From: a virus
Direction: 5' to 3' (one strand)
Virus record (IMG/VR): IMGVR_UViG_3300046009_011724
Coordinates: 1 to 33,144 of that record
DNA: 33,144 nucleotides
Shown here: in pieces, positions 22,004 to 27,582 of the stretch
Layout: each line of letters begins with the position of its first letter
How positions within the stretch are numbered: the stretch's first letter is position 1
The notes under the pieces: generated by a model
What the model was told of the DNA's origin: nothing
Database searches by the model: none
The model's input: the letters and a program-made list of their open reading frames with translations, nothing else
Program-made: the position numbers and the translations under genes

Positions 22004-22224
22004 GTGATTCGGATATTTTGACCGAGCTGCGCATCGCCGTGGCGAGGATTGAGCAGCGCCAGATCCATATCCTGGAATTATTCGAGGATCACAAGGGCAA
22101 GATGAAGGCCCTAGAGGACGAGGCCGGCACGATCAAGGGCCGGGTCTGGCTGATCTCCACCATCGTTTTCGGCGTGCTGGCCGCCGCCTGGGAAATCATC
22201 AAAAACCGCCTGCTGGGTCACTAA
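22000..22224 (+). CDS. XhlA-like lysis protein or holin
   Basis: This 74-residue protein starts with GTG overlapping the previous stop. An N-terminal coiled coil (ELRIAVARIEQRQIHILELF) is followed by one C-terminal transmembrane segment (WLISTIVFGVLAAAWEII) and a short basic tail. This is the plan of XhlA/hemolysin-type lysis proteins and some holins. It begins the lysis block (small membrane proteins, Rz/Rz1-like pair, endolysin). A GTG at 21991 would add three residues but has no coupling. Confidence 0.5.
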   Translation: MSDSDILTELRIAVARIEQRQIHILELFEDHKGKMKALEDEAGTIKGRVWLISTIVFGVLAAAWEIIKNRLLGH

Positions 22225-22257
22225 TCCCGCTTTCCACCTGCCCCTTCCCGCCACCCT

Positions 22258-22263
22258 TTGACA
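22258..22263 (+). promoter_or_regulatory. TTGACA start-proximal motif
   Basis: TTGACA lies 13 nt before the ATG at 22277 of the small holin-like gene. No Shine-Dalgarno is present. Confidence 0.5.
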
Positions 22264-22276
22264 CAAAGGGTTAGAT

Positions 22277-22441
22277 ATGGACCTAATCACCCACCTTGCA
22301 TCGAACTGGCAGTCCTACCTGGGCGTCATCACCGCCGTGCTGGGCGCGGCCATTGCCGTCGCCACCGTCATCCCCGGGGACGAGCCGGAACGGACTCTGC
22401 AAAAGATCGTCGATTTTATTCAGTCAATCTCCCGCAAGTAG
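22277..22441 (+). CDS. Small holin-like membrane protein
   Basis: This 54-residue protein has one hydrophobic segment (LGVITAVLGAAIAVATVIPG) with a short N-terminus and a C-terminal helix (LQKIVDFIQSISRK). One-segment proteins just before the spanin-endolysin genes are often holins or antiholins. It is placed between the XhlA-like and spanin-like genes and carries the TTGACA start motif. The role is inferred from location and topology only. Confidence 0.5.
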   Translation: MDLITHLASNWQSYLGVITAVLGAAIAVATVIPGDEPERTLQKIVDFIQSISRK

Positions 22442-22451
22442 GGGAGGGCAA

Positions 22452-22628
22452 GTGATTACCGGTGCCCTTACCGTCCTCGGCACCCTTCTGGCCCTGGTGC
22501 TTTGGTGGCTGCAAAACCGCGGCAAAAACCGGCATGAGTACCGGGACGCCGTTATCGAGGCCGAGCGCCGCAAGCGGGATCAGCAGATTGATTCGTGGTG
22601 GACTAAGCGTCCTCCTGCTGATTCTTAG
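22452..22628 (+). CDS. Rz-like inner-membrane spanin
   Basis: This 58-residue protein starts with GTG and has a strong ribosome site (GGGGAGGG at 22441-22448). An N-terminal transmembrane segment (ITGALTVLGTLLALVLWWL) is followed by a charged periplasmic helix (RHEYRDAVIEAERRKRDQQI). A lipoprotein gene begins inside it in another frame, as with lambda Rz1 inside Rz. The length is short for Rz (about 150 in lambda), so it would be a compact spanin; a second holin is the alternative. Confidence 0.5.
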   Translation: MITGALTVLGTLLALVLWWLQNRGKNRHEYRDAVIEAERRKRDQQIDSWWTKRPPADS

Positions 22629-22842
22629 CCTTTCCGGCTGTGCCACCGTCACGCCGATTGTGGACGGCCCGCCACCCAGGCCCGAAACGATTGAGGCGCT
22701 CATCTACGACTGGGACCGGATCGAAAGGAAAGAAGGCCCCGCTCCGGCTCCGTATAGGGACCAGTATGTCGCCGCGCTCAAGGCGCTATCTGCTTCTTTG
22801 GCTGAGACAGAGCGCTGGCGTCACCGGGCCGAAAGCAAATGA
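22588..22842 (+). CDS. Rz1-like outer-membrane lipoprotein
   Basis: This 84-residue predicted lipoprotein has a signal peptide (IRGGLSVLLLILSLSGC) whose LSGC lipobox would be cleaved before Cys18. The mature part is Pro-rich at first (VDGPPPRPETIEAL) and then helical (YVAALKALSASLAETERWRH). It overlaps the Rz-like gene in another frame, the classic nested spanin arrangement, and implies a host with an outer membrane. The TTG at 22588 gives a normal short signal peptide; an ATG at 22534 would add 18 residues and is the alternative. It ends with an ATGA overlap to endolysin. Confidence 0.6.
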   Translation: MIRGGLSVLLLILSLSGCATVTPIVDGPPPRPETIEALIYDWDRIERKEGPAPAPYRDQYVAALKALSASLAETERWRHRAESK

Positions 22843-23363
22843 CCTGGCGCCAGATTGTTGACCGAAGCGAGGGCCACATCGCTAGGCTGGCCCCGGGCTT
22901 TAAGGAGCGGGTGGCGAAATGGTACCAGGAACTGATCATGAAAAAGATTCCCGTGCTGATTTACTGCAGCACGCGGACGCCGGCCGAGCAGGACGAGCTG
23001 TTTAAGAAGCGGCCCAAGGTGACCAACGCCCGGGGCACGCCGGTGTGCCAGAGCTTCCACTGTTACGGCCGGGCGGTGGACGCGGTGCCGCTGGCCCAGA
23101 GCAGCACCAACGGGCTGACCGCCTGCTGGGACGACGTAAAGACGTACGCCGTGATGTCGGAGATCGGGGAAAAGTACCGGCTGCGGACGTTATCCTGGGA
23201 GACGCCTCACTTTGAAGACGCGGACTACAAAGACTGGCGTGAGCTGGCAGGCAAAACCGAGAGCGAAAACAGCCCCGGGATCAGTGGCGGTACGAAGTTG
23301 GTTCGTAAATCTTCCCGCCTTCCACTTTCCACCTCCCGCAAGGTTTCTCTGCGTAAGCCATGA
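22839..23363 (+). CDS. Endolysin, M15-type peptidase
   Basis: This 174-residue peptidoglycan peptidase fits the VanY/L-alanyl-D-glutamate peptidase group (M15). The zinc site is visible: S72-F-H74-x-x-G-x-A-x-D81 (SFHCYGRAVDAV), then H124 in WETPHFED, with E121 as the probable catalytic base. A long N-terminal helix region precedes it. The C-terminal 30 residues (after about 140) are basic and Ser-rich and may be a wall- or membrane-binding tail. It completes the lysis set and overlaps the following gene by ATGA. Confidence 0.8.
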   Translation: MTWRQIVDRSEGHIARLAPGFKERVAKWYQELIMKKIPVLIYCSTRTPAEQDELFKKRPKVTNARGTPVCQSFHCYGRAVDAVPLAQSSTNGLTACWDDVKTYAVMSEIGEKYRLRTLSWETPHFEDADYKDWRELAGKTESENSPGISGGTKLVRKSSRLPLSTSRKVSLRKP

Positions 23364-23698
23364 GCGCGCCGGTCACGCCGCCGATGAGCAAGGAGCATGA
23401 GCTCCACCTGCAGAGCATCCTGGAGGTGTTTGTCCGGGACTTTTCCAAAAAGTACCGCAAGGGGCAGGCCGAACACGGCGGGGCGCTGTGGATGCGGCCG
23501 TGTTGGTCGGACGCCATCTCGGAGGTTTTGGATCTCGTGTCGTACGTCTACACCCACAAGGTCCAGCTGGCCGTGATAGCTGATCTGGCCCTTAAGGGAG
23601 CCGAGGATAGTTCAGTCGCAGCGGCCGACAGCCGGGCCGCTTGTGTAAAAATTTTGCAAGTTCTTCAGGGCATCCCGGGTTACGAGGATAAAAAGTAA
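23360..23698 (+). CDS. Small protein, possible MazG-like
   Basis: This 112-residue protein is coupled to endolysin. The core SKKYRKGQAEHGGALWMRPC followed by ISEVLDLVSYVYTHKVQL resembles short phage proteins with a K-x-x-G-Q-x-E-H-G-G and E-x-x-D pattern, some of which are annotated as MazG-like nucleotide pyrophosphohydrolases. The full acidic metal site of MazG is not clear here. Other members of the pattern have no known function. The C-terminus is helical (ACVKILQVLQGIPGYED). Confidence 0.4.
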   Translation: MSAPVTPPMSKEHELHLQSILEVFVRDFSKKYRKGQAEHGGALWMRPCWSDAISEVLDLVSYVYTHKVQLAVIADLALKGAEDSSVAAADSRAACVKILQVLQGIPGYEDKK

Positions 23699-23714
23699 CA
23701 AGGCCCGCAAGCCT

Positions 23715-23720
23715 TTGACA
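23715..23720 (+). promoter_or_regulatory. TTGACA start-proximal motif
   Basis: TTGACA lies 14 nt before the GTG at 23735 of the phosphoesterase gene, which has no Shine-Dalgarno sequence. Confidence 0.5.
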
Positions 23721-23734
23721 CTCAAACTTTCGCA

Positions 23735-24472
23735 GTGAACGTCGTCCGCAAGTGGAGACGCTGGATGGCGGTGGGCTGTACCCACGCCGGCTACATAGAT
23801 CGAGCCGCCTGGGAACAGGTGCTGGCCTTTAAGCGCCGCTGGCGCCCCGTGGAGACCATCCATTTGGGGGATTTTCTGGATACGGCCGCCTGGCGCGCCG
23901 GTGCCCGCAAGGATCCGGACGATCCGGACCGCTCCGCCAGCTTTTCAGACGACTACCTGCACGGCATGACGCATCTCAAAGAGCTTGAAGTGACTACCGT
24001 CCTAGCCGGGAATCATGAAGCGAGACTTTGGTCGCTGGTGCGTTCGCCGTCCGCCGTGGTGGCCTACGCGGCAGAGCAGGGGACGCAGGCCATCGAGCAG
24101 ACGATTAAAAAGCTAAAGGCCCGGCTGTTGCCCTACGACATCGAGGAAGGGCTTTTCCTTCTGGGAGACACCGTATTTCTGCACGGCTTCCAGTGCTCCG
24201 TCAGCGCCGTGCGGGACACGGTGGAATCCATCGGAAAAAACATCGTCATGGCGCATCTGCACCGGCCGGAGATTGCCCGGGGCCGGGTGCTGCGTTCGCC
24301 GGTGGGGATCTGTGTGGGAACGCTGGCCAACATCGGGGCCATGGGGTACGCCCGGGCCCGCCGGGCCACGTACCAGTGGGGCCACGGCTTTGCCTATGGG
24401 GAATACTGCCAGGATGCGTGCGTCAGCTGGCTGGCCACGCCGGTGAAGGGGGAGTGGCGCTTTCCGCTGTGA
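23735..24472 (+). CDS. Calcineurin-like metallophosphoesterase
   Basis: This 245-residue enzyme carries the blocks GCTH (14-17), LGDFLD (44-49), GNHE (92-95), a His after VFL (H150) and AHLH (173-176). These blocks give the two-metal site of the calcineurin-like phosphoesterase fold. The first block normally has an Asp two residues before the His (DxH); here that residue is Cys15, which could weaken or alter metal binding. The substrate cannot be told and could be a nucleotide, nucleic acid or phosphorylated protein. It begins with GTG and a TTGACA motif, and its stop overlaps the next gene (GTGA). Confidence 0.8.
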   Translation: MNVVRKWRRWMAVGCTHAGYIDRAAWEQVLAFKRRWRPVETIHLGDFLDTAAWRAGARKDPDDPDRSASFSDDYLHGMTHLKELEVTTVLAGNHEARLWSLVRSPSAVVAYAAEQGTQAIEQTIKKLKARLLPYDIEEGLFLLGDTVFLHGFQCSVSAVRDTVESIGKNIVMAHLHRPEIARGRVLRSPVGICVGTLANIGAMGYARARRATYQWGHGFAYGEYCQDACVSWLATPVKGEWRFPL

Positions 24473-24747
24473 AGGGTAAGGTGGGCTGGGCAGAGGCAAT
24501 TCAGCGGGCCTTTGCCCAGGAGGCGGACGTGGTGCCGCCGGGGTGGCAGACGCTCAACGAAGTGGCCGTCGAGATGGGTAAAAACAAGTATTACGTGTGC
24601 CGGCAACTAAACGAAATGGTTCGGCTTGGCCGGGCTGAGACCAAAAAATTCCGCACCTGGTCCAAGGGCGGACGCGACCATCGCGGGGAGCGCAGGGGCT
24701 ACCTAAGGGCCAATCGTCACTATCGGCTGATAGCCAAAAGGGGATAA
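24469..24747 (+). CDS. Small winged-helix-like DNA-binding protein
   Basis: This 92-residue basic protein is coupled to the phosphoesterase by GTGA. The centre (GWQTLNEVAVEMGKNKYYVC then RQLNEMVRLGRAETKKFR) has the helix-turn-helix plus wing pattern of a small winged-helix domain. The C-terminus is rich in Arg and ends NRHYRLIAKRG. It could be a transcription regulator or a DNA-associated factor. No family is recognised with certainty. It converges with the reverse RHH gene (1-nt gap). Confidence 0.55.
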   Translation: MKGKVGWAEAIQRAFAQEADVVPPGWQTLNEVAVEMGKNKYYVCRQLNEMVRLGRAETKKFRTWSKGGRDHRGERRGYLRANRHYRLIAKRG

Positions 24748-24748
24748 C

Positions 24749-24958
24749 TTATCTCTTAATTTTTGCCCGTGACGGACCTTTGGCAAATATGGCAGGGCTC
24801 TCCTTGGTAAAACCCTGCTCTCGGGCTGCCTCCTTAATTAACAGCTGGGTGATGAAGACGCTTAAAGACATGCCGGAGCGGTCGGCCAGATCCATGGCTT
24901 TCTTTTTGACCTCGCTGGGCAGGTAGACGTTGGTCCGCTCCTTTTTCACGACACACAT
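24749..24958 (-). CDS. RHH (Arc/CopG-like) regulator, leftward
   Basis: This 69-residue protein on the reverse strand has a clear ribbon-helix-helix fold: the strand ERTNVYLPSEV, then helix 1 KKKAMDLADRSGM and helix 2 LSVFITQLLIKEAARE, followed by a basic tail (PSRAKIKR). RHH proteins bind operators as dimers. It is a paralogue of the forward RHH gene at 25061 (shared TN-YLP-EVKK and AD...S-T-LI pattern). The two are divergent with a 102-nt intergenic region that has a palindrome. No CI-type repressor is present in the window, so one of the pair is a good candidate lysogeny regulator. Confidence 0.8.
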   Translation of the reverse strand: MCVVKKERTNVYLPSEVKKKAMDLADRSGMSLSVFITQLLIKEAAREQGFTKESPAIFAKGPSRAKIKR

Positions 24959-25034
24959 TATGCGCTAAAACGACACCCCCGCAAGCCGTCCAAAAAAAAA
25001 TTTGGAAAAAGCAGATTTTTGTTGACGGCATAAA

Positions 25035-25057
25035 TATGGCGCACAGCGTGCGTCATA
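25035..25057. promoter_or_regulatory. Palindromic operator candidate
   Basis: Arms TATGGCGCAC (25035-25044) and GTGCGTCATA (25048-25057) are inverted around AGC, with one mismatch. The site lies just before the forward RHH start (25061), within the divergent intergenic region. It fits an operator bound by one or both RHH dimers. TTGACG at 25022 lies just upstream of it, but no clear -10 sits at normal spacing. Confidence 0.55.
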
Positions 25058-25060
25058 GTT

Positions 25061-25219
25061 ATGGCACCCCGTGACAAGAGCGAGCCGACCAACCTTTACC
25101 TTCCGCTGGAGGTGAAAAAAGCCGGAATTAAAATGGCCGACGATCGCCGCCTTTCCTTTTCCCAGCTGGTCACTGAACTCATCGAGCGCCACGCGCTTGA
25201 GATCGAGGAAGCAAGATAG
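25061..25219 (+). CDS. RHH (Arc/CopG-like) regulator, rightward
   Basis: This 52-residue protein reads EPTNLYLPLEVKKAGIKMAD and then LSFSQLVTELIERHALEIEE. It follows the RHH plan of strand, helix, turn and helix, and it is a paralogue of the reverse gene ending at 24749. It is a minimal form without a C-terminal extension. A palindrome lies immediately upstream, so autoregulation is likely. Divergent orientation to a related gene recalls a Cro/CI or Arc/Mnt type switch. The xis-like gene begins 8 nt after its stop, so it may share that transcript. Confidence 0.75.
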   Translation: MAPRDKSEPTNLYLPLEVKKAGIKMADDRRLSFSQLVTELIERHALEIEEAR

Positions 25220-25226
25220 TCCGGCC

Positions 25227-25586
25227 ATGAGCGTGGGGGCTTTTAACGGTGACGGTGCCAGGGAAAACGGGATGCCCCCGCGCGCGCATGAAAAGCGCAC
25301 GCTAAACCAGCCGCTTAACTTGCGGGAATTGTCGGAGGCGTACGGGATAACGTACCACCGGGCCCGCTCCCTGTCCTTTGAAGCCGGTTTTCCGATGGTG
25401 CGTGGGCTGGTGTTTCCGCGGGCGTTTGAGGATTGGATGTCGGCAGGCCCGCGTTCACGTAGTTGCGCAAGTCCTCAACAGAGTGGCGCTGATACAGGTC
25501 GTGAACCAAGGTCGAGGAATGGTTTACGAGTCTCATGGCAACAGCTTGCACAATCCCTGCCCTTCGCAGGTTCGTCACTCGGGTAG
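25227..25586 (+). CDS. Excisionase-like HTH protein
   Basis: This 119-residue protein has a MerR/Xis-like HTH in its N-terminal half: LNLRELSEAYGITYHRARSL then FEAGFPMVRGLVFPRAFEDW (about 31-72). The C-terminal 45 residues have no domain character and lie on the strand opposite the integrase gene's 3' end, so the true functional part is probably the first 75 residues. Excisionases bend attachment-site DNA and direct the integrase to excise. Position next to integrase and the regulator supports this. The antisense overlap with the integrase is 272 bp. Confidence 0.6.
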   Translation: MSVGAFNGDGARENGMPPRAHEKRTLNQPLNLRELSEAYGITYHRARSLSFEAGFPMVRGLVFPRAFEDWMSAGPRSRSCASPQQSGADTGREPRSRNGLRVSWQQLAQSLPFAGSSLG

Positions 25587-26460
25587 CGCGCAGGCCATGG
25601 AAACTATGATGTTTAAGCCCCACCAGATTAAAGAAGCGGCGCCAGTAGCAGGAGACCTTGGTGCCGGCTCCAGGCCACTCGAAGGTGTGGGAGCGCGGCG
25701 TGGCTTTCAGCTTGCGGAACAGGGGAAGCAAGCCGTCGGGAATGGGGATGGTGTAGGCGCAGCCGGATCCTCCCTTGGGCTCGGGGAACGTCATGGTGCC
25801 GGCCTCCAGGTCGATGCAGGACAAGGGCAGTCGGGTCTCCTTCATCCGGCAGCCGGTGTGGTAGGCGATCTCGAAGCTGGTGCGCATCCAGTCGGGGATG
25901 TAGCGGCTGGCCAGCGCCTCCCGGCAGCGGGCGACATGCTCCTCGGTAAAGACCGGCTTGCGGGTGACCGGGCTTTTGCGGGAACGGAAATCCACCATGG
26001 CCATGCTGGTCATGTGACCCAGCAGCCGGCCGTTTCGGTGGATCCATTTAAGGATCTTAATGTCCTGCAGGGCTTGGTTGCGGCCGACGAAGCCGCCCCC
26101 GGTGCGGGGCGTGGCCGTGCGCCAGGCGATGTAGTCGTGGGCCGTGGCCGGGGCAAAGTCTTCAAGGGCCACTCGGCGTTCGCACATGAAGCGGATCAGG
26201 TTTCGCCAGCTGTTGCGGTAGTAGATCCGGGTGTTGTCGCCGACGGGGTGGGTTTCGATAAGGCGATCCACCCAGGTGAGATCTTTGCTTCGCTTGTCCT
26301 GCTCGTGGACGGAAAGGTCGGCGGCTTCTTGCCGGGCCTTGGCGCGGTGCAGCGTGTTGTCCGTCCGGTAGCGCGTGGCCTTGGACCTGAGCTTTCTGTC
26401 CTTGGTTTTGTACCTGATCCAATACCAAGGACTGTCGGATCTTTTGTAAATGTAGGCCAC
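25315..26460 (-). CDS. Tyrosine integrase
   Basis: This 381-residue protein starts at a GTG and reads VAYIYKRSDSPWYWIRYKT, a usual integrase N-terminus. The core-binding domain spans about 62-165, and the catalytic domain has R205 (HTGCRMKE), K229, H288 and R291 (HGLR), H314 (VNHSS) and Y323 (LVHDLYQRH). All expected catalytic residues are present. The reading further upstream (Met at 26517) has no integrase character, so 26460 is chosen. The last about 40 residues are Pro/Thr-rich and antisense to the excisionase-like gene. Integrase transcription runs away from attP. Confidence 0.92.
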   Translation of the reverse strand: MAYIYKRSDSPWYWIRYKTKDRKLRSKATRYRTDNTLHRAKARQEAADLSVHEQDKRSKDLTWVDRLIETHPVGDNTRIYYRNSWRNLIRFMCERRVALEDFAPATAHDYIAWRTATPRTGGGFVGRNQALQDIKILKWIHRNGRLLGHMTSMAMVDFRSRKSPVTRKPVFTEEHVARCREALASRYIPDWMRTSFEIAYHTGCRMKETRLPLSCIDLEAGTMTFPEPKGGSGCAYTIPIPDGLLPLFRKLKATPRSHTFEWPGAGTKVSCYWRRFFNLVGLKHHSFHGLRATRVTNLRRAGIVQAVAMRLVNHSSTLVHDLYQRHSVEDLRNYVNAGLPTSNPQTPAETPAHAPSENRLQRTGSGPGGTLSRTPPTIPAS

Positions 26461-26501
26461 GTAATCATCGTAACCAATCACCCAAAAACAGAAAGAAAAT
26501 A

Positions 26502-26723
26502 ATGAAACTCGACACATTAAAACACCAAAAAACTGAAATCGTTGCTCGCCGTGGGTTCAAATCCCACCCCGTCCGATCGTTGTCTGACAGTTACTTACAG
26601 GCCGAACGTAACAAAAACGTAACAAATCAAAGCCCCACGGAGGCTGAAAAGGCCCGCGAGGTGATGCTCCTCGTGCGCGGCCTGGCTGAACAGAAAACCG
26701 CGTGGCTCTGGGGGTCCCGATGA
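26502..26723 (+). CDS. Uncertain small ORF reading through attP
   Basis: A 73-residue ORF runs from ATG 26502 through the tRNA-like att core to a stop that overlaps the next gene's ATG. Its second half (SPTEAEKAREVMLLVRGLAE) looks protein-like, while the first half (RRGFKSHPVRS) is only the tRNA fragment in translation. The real start may be after attP, for example TTG 26580. If the 26502 start were used, integration would replace its 5' end with host DNA. Stop-start coupling to the next gene supports expression of at least the 3' part. Confidence 0.35.
   Translation: MKLDTLKHQKTEIVARRGFKSHPVRSLSDSYLQAERNKNVTNQSPTEAEKAREVMLLVRGLAEQKTAWLWGSR
26551..26575 (+). other. attP core: 3' part of a tRNA gene
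   Basis: GTGGG-TTCAAAT-CCCAC (26551-26567) folds as a perfect T-arm with a canonical TTCAAAT loop. CCCGTCC plus G (26568-26575) supplies the acceptor 3' strand and discriminator base. No 5' half of a tRNA is present. Phages that integrate in tRNA genes carry just this part in attP. It lies 90 nt upstream of the integrase start. Confidence 0.8.
26607..26626 (+). repeat. Tandem CGTAACAAA pair
   Basis: CGTAACAAA occurs twice (26607-26615 and 26618-26626), an 11-nt period, about 40 nt from the att core. It could be integrase or excisionase arm sites. The evidence is short. Confidence 0.35.
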
Positions 26724-26872
26724 CCTGGGACGTTATTGTCGACCTAGCCAAGATGGTGGCCGTCATTACCGGCTGGGCCCTAATCGTGGGAGCTGGCTGG
26801 GGGCTGCTGGTGTTTGCCGTCAGCTTTGCCGCCTGGTTTGCCAAGAAGGTGAAAGACGAGGCCCAGCAGTGA
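26720..26872 (+). CDS. Small membrane protein
   Basis: A 50-residue ORF from ATG 26720 to 26872 reads MTWDVIVDLAKMVAVITGWA, then a long hydrophobic part (LIVGAGWGLLVFAVSFAAWF) and a charged tail KKVKDEAQQ. One or two membrane segments are likely. Its ATG overlaps the previous stop and its stop overlaps the next start by GTGA, so it is the first member of a tightly coupled early operon. Small membrane proteins at this place could act in host takeover or superinfection exclusion; nothing specific can be said. Confidence 0.55.
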   Translation: MTWDVIVDLAKMVAVITGWALIVGAGWGLLVFAVSFAAWFAKKVKDEAQQ

Positions 26873-27069
26873 GTGAGGCCGCTAAGAAGGTGGTGGACAA
26901 GCTGACGGAAGGGTTGCTGGCCAAGTTTAATGTGACGGCAGACCTGGTGCGGCACGAGCAGCAGGGCATGGATCCGGAAGAGCTGCGGGAACTGATCGCT
27001 AAGCGGCCGGAGGAGCCGGCGCCGGTGGGCTATGAGCATTTTGAACACCTGCGCGAGGAGGGGGCATGA
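26869..27069 (+). CDS. Small early protein, unknown
   Basis: This 66-residue protein starts with GTG coupled to the previous gene. The N-terminal helix (EAAKKVVDKLTEGLLAKFNV) is followed by an acidic middle (DPEELRELIAKRPEEP) and the tail YEHFEHLREEGA. It is soluble and charged. No family was recognised. Early phage proteins of this type often inhibit host enzymes, but this is not shown by the sequence. Confidence 0.55.
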   Translation: MSEAAKKVVDKLTEGLLAKFNVTADLVRHEQQGMDPEELRELIAKRPEEPAPVGYEHFEHLREEGA

Positions 27070-27230
27070 CTGTGGTGTGTGTAGACGGTGAAAGACGGAA
27101 GCTGACCCCTGGCGGCAAGTGGTTGCCCGGATGCACGGAAGGCACGGAAAGCTACATCCACCCGATTTATGGGGTACAGGCCACGGTGACCAAAGGCGCG
27201 GTGAAGGCGGCGGACAAGGGGCAGAAATGA
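27066..27230 (+). CDS. Small early protein, unknown
   Basis: This 54-residue ORF overlaps the previous stop (ATGA). MTVVCVDGERRKLTPGGKWL looks like a beta-hairpin domain, followed by YIHPIYGVQATVTKGAVKAA with a basic C-terminus. It is similar in size to neighbours and has coupled starts on both sides. The function is unknown. Confidence 0.5.
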   Translation: MTVVCVDGERRKLTPGGKWLPGCTEGTESYIHPIYGVQATVTKGAVKAADKGQK

Positions 27231-27415
27231 CACAGGTGGTCATTACCATCCGACAAGACGGCAGCGAGGCCGTGGACTGCCAGGTGAAAAACGGCTTATC
27301 GGTGTTCCCAACGCAAAACGAAAAGCTGGGCCAGCAGTTTGTCCGCAATTTTATTGAAACCTGCCTGCCGGTATACGGCAAGGATTTGTCCAGCAAGGAG
27401 GGCAAAACCAGATGA
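27227..27415 (+). CDS. Small early protein, unknown
   Basis: This 62-residue protein starts with ATG overlapping the previous stop. The first part is a beta pair (TQVVITIRQDGSEAVDCQVK), and the middle has a helix (EKLGQQFVRNFIETCLPVYG). The C-terminus ends SSKEGKTR. No family is recognised. It is coupled to the next gene by ATGA. Confidence 0.5.
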   Translation: MTQVVITIRQDGSEAVDCQVKNGLSVFPTQNEKLGQQFVRNFIETCLPVYGKDLSSKEGKTR

Positions 27416-27582
27416 GCTTTGCCAAACAGCTTTTGGCGTTTGCCGGGTTTGTGACGATTGCGGACACGGGCCGAGCGGTGCACGTGATCATTGATCGGCG
27501 AAAGAAGAACGCCCGGCTTAAGCCGCACGATTCCATCCGCGGTTATTACAAAAAGCTAAAGCACGTGGAGAAAGGCAAATGA
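27412..27582 (+). CDS. Small basic early protein
   Basis: This 56-residue ORF overlaps its neighbours by ATGA on both sides. It reads MSFAKQLLAFAGFVTIADTG and then a basic stretch (IIDRRKKNARLKPHDS), ending YYKKLKHVEKGK. The strongly basic C-terminal half suggests nucleic-acid contact. No family was recognised. Confidence 0.5.
   Translation: MSFAKQLLAFAGFVTIADTGRAVHVIIDRRKKNARLKPHDSIRGYYKKLKHVEKGK

Noticed and set aside
25378-26502. 374-codon forward ORF opposite the integrase.
   Set aside because: The reverse strand has all integrase catalytic residues; the forward reading has none.
26541-26580. A complete tRNA gene.
   Set aside because: Only the T-arm and 3' acceptor strand are present; no D-arm, anticodon arm or 5' acceptor strand.
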